Shown here: positions 58,412 to 64,000 of the stretch, piece by piece
Position numbering within the stretch: the stretch's first letter is position 1
Layout: each line of letters starts with the position of its first letter
Source: Scalesia atractyloides
Taxonomy: Eukaryota > Streptophyta > Magnoliopsida > Asterales > Asteraceae
NCBI GenBank assembly: GCA_947069175.1
Contig: CAMTDV010000017.1
Location: 48,431,137 to 48,495,136, forward strand
Length of the DNA: 64,000 nt
Reading direction: 5' to 3'
Translations under genes and position numbers: made by a program
The notes under the pieces: model-generated
Told to the model about the DNA's origin: nothing
The model's input: the letters and a program-made list of their open reading frames with translations, nothing else
Databases searched by the model: none

Positions 58412-58756
58412 CCTCACAAGCTAAGCCTTGACAAACCACATGCCCGGGTTTGCTCGTTCTAAATACGAACAACATCATGTCAGGGTTATTCATCTACACT
58501 AATATGATTCACACACACACCCAATTATCGTAAACTCGGACATCATCAGGGATTATCATGTCCGAGTATAACTGTAAACACTAACAACATACATACTTAT
58601 CATAGTTCACTGAAATCTTCGAAGGGTTATCATTAATGCTTTCATCATTAGATAGTGCACTTACACCTAGGGAAGTCCAAAAGTCACAATTAGGATTCCC
58701 CACTAGGTAACGCTTTTCCCCATTTTTAAATTCGTCTGAGTGCTAAATTTGATATC
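58412..58756. other. Spacer between repeat copies
   Basis: No gene. Two inverse-matching pieces (CTCGGACATCATCAGGGAT at 58535 and ATCATGTCCGAG at 58554) form a small hairpin. Probably LTR-derived DNA. Confidence 0.35.
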
Positions 58757-60610
58757 TAGAAGTTCTAGTTCTCCTTATTTTAGCTTTCCTTAGTCTAGAT
58801 CAATCAATCAAAATCCTCTTTTCCAAAACCAAATAAGATATCTTAACCTCGCATAGTTAGTAGTCGGAGTCTAGTTTTGTTATTTTAAGTGTCTTGTGAA
58901 TTCGATATCTGGACTTCCATTAGGATTACTGTATTCGATAGGAACACTTTCTTGTCTTTGTGGTCTAGTTTAGGGATTTTTTTAGAGTTATTTTTTTAGG
59001 TACACTTTCTTGTCATTGTGTCTTGGTTAGTTGTTCGACAGTTATTTGTAGCGCGTATTTTGCACATCAAGTTTTATTTTATGTTTATCCATTAGTTAGT
59101 TATTATCTCTATGTCTTAGAAGTCCTATAAGTATTGGGTTCGTGTTTTGTTTTAAGGGAATTGATTGATTATTAATCTATTTTGAAAATTAGTTCGTGAA
59201 CTTCAGTTCGATTTTGAGACTTTGAATTCTCAATTGTGCTACAGCTATTTGAGTGCGCATCCACCTGCATCATTTGGTATCAGAGCTTTTGGTCCTCAAA
59301 TGGCTCCGCGTGGAGGTGAATACTTGCTTTCTCGTTGAGTCGCCGACAGAGGCAAAGGCATGAGTGATTACAATTCACGTGCTCGTGGAGAAGACCAATC
59401 TTCAACTCGCAGAACCACCAACAAAGGCAGCGGTAAAGTTGGTCCTGACCCACGGGATCTTAAGATCAACAGACTCCGGGAACGAGTCTGCGATCTTAAA
59501 ACTCAACAAGAGATCAAATGGCTCCAATAACAAGTGGCAAAGTTCGTTTTGTGTATTGTCATTTTGGACGAAAGTAATGATGACGAAGAGGGTCCTTTTA
59601 GGGGGTGCGATCCTATCTACGACTCTCCACCATGGTAAGATGAGTACGCGAAGGTTACGTCAGGTATGTTTGATTTTTTTTTATAAAAAAAGGTTGTTTG
59701 TGGTAGTGCTAAGGTGATCGGAGAAGAGCTACATTCTGATCTGATTCTAGCAACTTCTACAAAAGAGTCGACTATTAGGGGGATTTGAATTCCATATTCA
59801 ATTCTAAAATTCAAAGGATGATATCAGTGATGATGTTGCCAAACTGTGGATAGCTCTTAAAAATAATAATGATTCAAAAGGTTGTTCATCTAATAGCGTA
59901 ATTCTCAAATATTCGAATAACTTGTATTCTGGATGAACATGGGAATGGTGATTTATGGTGGATGGGTTACATGGAACTCACATGTAATTAATATCTACGT
60001 AAAAACTTGTTGTCATTCATGATTTGGATAATATTGAACGGCCTTGAGATGCTTGTATGTGGAGTCACATAAAGCGGCCCTGTCTATACAAAATGTGGGC
60101 CTAATACTACTTACAGTTGATTGAACTTACGTGGTTGTTAAAGTGATGAAACGAATTATAACAATATGGGTATTAATGTCACATTCGACCCAGATGGTAA
60201 TAAGCCATGTGTTTAGGCGAGGCGACTTGTGAAGTTGATTTTTTAGGGGGTTGTGATGATAATAATATAGAGAGATCGGGTTGAGGTTCCTTTGACCCAG
60301 TGGTTTGGTCGGAGACAAAACTCGAGACGAGTTTTTATCGAAGACAGGGAGTATGATGCAGGGCATCCATGATATCTTTACATTTAATTTCAATTTAAGT
60401 TGTCTTTAATTAGATATTTTAAATTTTATGTTGTCCATTAGTTTATTATTATATCTACGTCTTAGAAGTCCTATAAGCCTGAGTTTGTTTTTTGTTTTAA
60501 GGGACTGATTATTAATATATTTTGAACATTAGTTCGTGACTTCTGGTTCGATTCCGAGACTTGAAATTATCAATTGTTTCTATAGCCATTTGAGTGCGCA
60601 TCTGCCTGCA
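58757..60610 (+). mobile_element. Element D: internally deleted gypsy-like retrotransposon
   Basis: The 5' LTR ends GCGCATCCACCTGCA at about 59269, and a Met-tRNA primer site TGGTATCAGAGC lies at 59275-59286. The 3' LTR remnant (about 60353-60610) repeats CTTAGAAGTCCTATAAG, TTAGTTCGTGA and ends GCGCATCTGCCTGCA. A purine-rich GAAGACAGGGAGTATGATGC precedes it. Only about 1.1 kb of interior remains. The left LTR boundary is not defined. Confidence 0.65.
59300..59790 (+). pseudogene. Gag start of element D, broken
   Basis: ATG at 59300 opens MAPRGGEYLLSR and then a stop. A shifted frame gives SDYNSRARGEDQSSTRRTTN and DPRDLKINRLRERVCDLKTQ, a charged helix common at gypsy gag N-termini, before another stop near 59530. 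Capsid, protease, RT and integrase are absent, so the element kept only leader and gag debris. Confidence 0.55.
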
Positions 60611-62120
60611 TATATACGTGTGCCTAAAAAACCCTCACTTAACCTAACTAAATTAAGTCGTGGGATTAGAATCGACAAAAGACTAAGACTGAAACATGAA
60701 GTTAAGGGATGAAAATGACAAAAAATATAAATCAAAACTTTTATGTTTTGCCACATTATCTTCATCCTTGCCCCTTTCACCATTTTTGCCAACTTACTGT
60801 CTGAATTAAGGGATAAATCAAATATAAACAAAATTTTATGTTTGCACTATCTTAATTTCACATTTTCACACTTATTCTAGTTTGACATGAAGGGAACTAA
60901 TTTCTCACATCATTCAAAACACAAGTTTAGTGTGAGTTTTAATCTCTACTTTCAAGAGCCTTATTTTGGTGTTTTAAGAATCTTTCTGAAGCAAATAAGT
61001 TGTCCTACCTTAGTTCTTTCCTTAGCTTTTAGTTTCATACTTCAAGTTTGTCCGAAGGTCCGGAATTGTCAATAGTTTGACTTTTTTGTTTGACCTTCCA
61101 TTCTGACCTCTGTGGTCAAAATCTATATTTTCTAAAAACTAAACGATTTATGATTTACCAAAGGTTCTTTAACCAAAACCATCTATGAACACCATCATAA
61201 CAAATTCAAAACGTTAATAAACCATCCTTATTGTTAGGATTCGCTTGTGATCTTTGAGAACGCACAAACTCATCACCAATCATCAAGGTGAGTACATAGT
61301 TCCCCTTTTTCCACTTTTAAACTTTTGGGGTGTTTCAGATGTTACAATTATTTTTCTAAACACAATTCAACTACGTTATGGCATATGTGATTTACTATAT
61401 ACTCTTTGTATGTCAAACTTGCTTGCTATACCAAAGTTCAAAACTATCTCTTATCGTTCATGTTTCCTGTTGTGTGGTTTGGAAGATCCATAGTGGAATG
61501 AGCTATACTATACTTTACTTAGATTTCCATGCTTTAACGATTGTGTGCATATCCCTTATAATTATTGCTTCGCGTTATGTGGTATAGGAAGATCCAGAGT
61601 GGAATGAGCTATACTTTACTTGGTTTTACAAGCTTCACGTTTATGTGTATATCTTGATTGACACAAATTGTTTAGTTTATACATATTGCCATCTGAATTG
61701 TAGTACACTTTTTCTACACGTTTTCGATATCAAATCCAATGTATTGCAATACCAAACATTTTGCCATGTAATTGGCTACAAAAAGGTATTTTCTCATCAA
61801 CTCTTGTAGTTAGCCAACGTATTGCAATACCAAACTTTTCGCTATGTACTTGGCCACAAAGACATATGTTACTCACCAACCTTTTAGTTGACTTTTTATT
61901 TTCACAAATCTTTCAGGTGGTAGTGATCTTATCCAACTTTGCTACACATAGGAAATGGACTTTGCTTAGCCTGCCTTAATAAAAAACACAACTATTGTGT
62001 ACAATGAAATTTCATTGATTAATATATCGAAACTTTAAACTAGTGCCATGTGTTTTGAACAATCTTGTATTTATGACGACCTGACGTTTCCATCGCGGTG
62101 CCCGCGTTTGGAGTGTTACA
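60611..62120 (+). mobile_element. Partial gypsy-type LTR, + orientation
   Basis: It ends TTCCATCGCGGTGCCCGCG then TTTGGAGTGTTACA, parallel to the end of the element B LTR. Upstream it shows the same order of features: a TCAAGGTGAGTACATAG block followed by TTTTGGGGTGTTTCAG, then local tandem duplications (GAAGATCCAKAGTGGAATGA at about 61482 and 61588; GTATTGCAATACCAAAC at 61740 and 61819). No primer site follows 62120. No gene. Confidence 0.5.
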
Positions 62121-63898
62121 GCAACTAACCATGGAGCCCCATGACTTTATGCATTAACAGAACACAACTACTTACTAGTATTAAAAGTACGGGTTTGGTG
62201 GCTTGTCTCACAGAGTACTCGAAATAACCCTCCAAAGATGTATGTTTGACAACCGGCAAAATTAATGGTAAATCCGTACAACTTAACAATTAATTATACA
62301 TTAAATTGCATTCGTTTATGGCTTAATTTGTGCATGATTACGTCATACAAAGGCTAGCATTCTTAAGACATGTTTAAAGTTCACAAATGATAATGTTACT
62401 TTCGTCGCGTCGCGAGAAAACAAGAAACTATGTCCGAATATGTTGGCAAAATGATGAAAACACTATCACCTAAACACACTTTCATGCCAGCTAATTCTGA
62501 AAATTGTTCGAACGATCAACGAATGGCATGAAAGCATATTATAACTGAAATATGAATAAAACCCCTAATTAGGGGCACAAAATGCTAAGACACTTTAACT
62601 TTCCGGAAAAGGCATACACTTATAAATCGTCTGATCCACAATAATTGTAACAATAATAGTTCTCCCCAACACGAAAATTCAGCATTTAAATGCTTACGAG
62701 ACTTGTAAATAATGCTATACATCTTATATTAGTACGGGAATATCAATGGGTTATCCAAAACATAAGCTTCTGGTATTACGACACAACTTCCATTTATATC
62801 ATCCGGTAAGTGGCATTTTATCACCCTAACACCTAAACGAGCAAACTAGTGAACTAGTTAGGAGTCGTATAGCGTCAAAAACGTCATTCCATCACTACTC
62901 ATACAAGAATTCTCCTAATTCCCTAAACCCCTAAACTAAACCTCACCATATGCATGTAACACTTATAAAAAAAGATACACTTACCCTCCCTCCTTTTTAC
63001 GGTTTTCGGGTGGGCCCCATGACCCCCAAGTTTTGATGGATGAGATGAAGATAAGGAGCATGGTTATAGGTATGGAGTAGGGATTTTTGTGTTGACTAAG
63101 TGAAAGGGAAGATCTTATATGTAACCAACATCACCACCTCCCTTATCATTCAAGTTCAAAAAAACAACTCACAAACCTCTCTCTTACCTCCCTTATCCAC
63201 GGCTCCACACACACCTCCATAACCCTCCACTTCCACTTCCTAAACACACTAGTGTGTGTATCTTCAAGTTTTCTAAGGTGATCTAAAGGTGTGGCAAGCA
63301 TGGAGAAGCATTAGGAGACCCATTGGAGCTTTCATACATTCATAATCTTCATCCTAGAACTCACTAATCTCTTGCAAAGTTGTAAGATCATCTCTTGCCA
63401 TTTTTAAGCTCCTTATGATATGTAGAATTGTAAAGTACAACTTGATCATCTTGAACCTAAAGAAAACAGAGCTTAAAAACCCTAATCTCAACTTAAAAAG
63501 TCTACTAAAAATGATATATTATGTGTTGATTATGTTGATTTGTGTTAGTTAGTGTATATACTCATGATGATTATGTAAAAGTAGGTTGTTTAAGTGTATG
63601 ATCTTGTATAATCATGGGTAAAAGTGAGGATCTAAACATCAAGATGTTTAGATCTTAACAAGATCACCATCCTCATAATCCATGGGCTTTATTAGAAACT
63701 TGAAGATGATTTATAACAAGTATAACTCTTAAAAGAAGTAAAAATCATGGTTTAATTATATATTGATCTTAAAAAGTAGCCTACATAAGTTGATTAAATG
63801 GGTGAACTAGGCTAAAAATCATAAGAAAACAAGTTGCTTTCAAAGATCTTGTTAAAATATATTTTAGAAATCCATGTTAAAAGTATGGTTAGAATATT

Positions 63899-63900
<2 letters not shown>
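62121..63900. other. Probable LTR-derived non-coding DNA
   Basis: No gene. The CT-rich block at 63130-63260 followed by AGCATGGAGAAGCATTAGGA and AT-rich sequence resembles the transcribed part of a gypsy LTR in + orientation. Boundaries could not be set. Confidence 0.35.
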
Positions 63901-63943
<43 letters not shown>

Positions 63944-64000
63944 GGGGTTCGGCTACAGAGTCCATTTTTCCTACAAAGTGTACAAAGTCATAAAACACCT
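63901..64000 (+). mobile_element. Helitron-like 5' terminus at the window edge
   Basis: An (AT)n run of about 36 bp is followed by AGGGTGGGGTTCGGCTACAG, the same layout as the - strand terminus at 58411. The element would continue beyond the window. Assignment rests on resemblance only. Confidence 0.3.

Noticed and set aside
54122..62120. One single 8-kb LTR running from TGTCACACCC to GTGTTACA
   Set aside because: The right part shows + orientation features and the left part - orientation features, and the flanks ATCGG and GCAAC do not match.

Overview
This is a repeat-dominated stretch of plant nuclear DNA. Low gene density, Ty3/gypsy and decayed LTR retrotransposons, MULE, hAT and Harbinger elements, Helitron-like ends and tRNA-derived SINEs all point to a eudicot. 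The overall style of the repeats suggests Asteraceae, but that is inferred from family resemblance and no alignment was run. Only one host gene looks intact: a DUF761-domain protein at about 23.1-24.8 kb on the + strand. A possible 5' exon of another gene runs off the left edge on the - strand.

Layout. 0-1 kb: possible 5' end of a leftward gene. 1.0-3.6 kb: two non-autonomous Mutator-like (MULE) elements with long terminal inverted repeats and perfect 9-bp target duplications. The first carries a broken copy of the N-terminus of an MTR4/HEN2-type RNA helicase. A SINE lies between them. 3.9-11.5 kb: a third MULE-like element split by a 6.4-kb LTR retrotransposon with 911-bp LTRs, a 5-bp duplication and a non-coding, palindrome-rich interior. 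12.8-19.3 kb: a decayed PIF/Harbinger transposon (MYB-like gene plus DDE transposase). Its MYB-like gene is split by a 2.3-kb solo LTR full of 18-bp palindromes, and its transposase is split by Helitron-like DNA. 20.1-22.1 kb: remnant of an Athila/Tat-like retrotransposon on the - strand. 23.1-24.8 kb: the DUF761 gene. 26.1-27.5 kb: a Pack-MULE carrying an ABCC transporter fragment and an unrelated exon. 27.5-33.8 kb: two hAT elements in opposite orientation, a nested 154-bp MITE, a fold-back sequence, a Tourist-like MITE and an intact SINE with 15-bp target duplications. 34.0-41.7 kb: a degenerate gypsy element on the - strand. 41.7-53.4 kb: a younger Tekay-like gypsy chromovirus on the + strand, followed by the start of a second tandem copy. 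53.4-64 kb: a Pro/Gln-rich ORF cut by an LTR end, then nested LTR fragments, tandem repeats and Helitron-like termini.

The pieces do not form a pathway. They record successive insertions. The most unusual signals are in the non-coding parts of the retroelements: an array of 13 palindromes in the solo LTR, three tRNA-like modules about 169 bp apart in each LTR of the younger gypsy element, and alternating short palindromes inside the non-coding LTR element. The two gene-capturing MULEs are the next most interesting objects.
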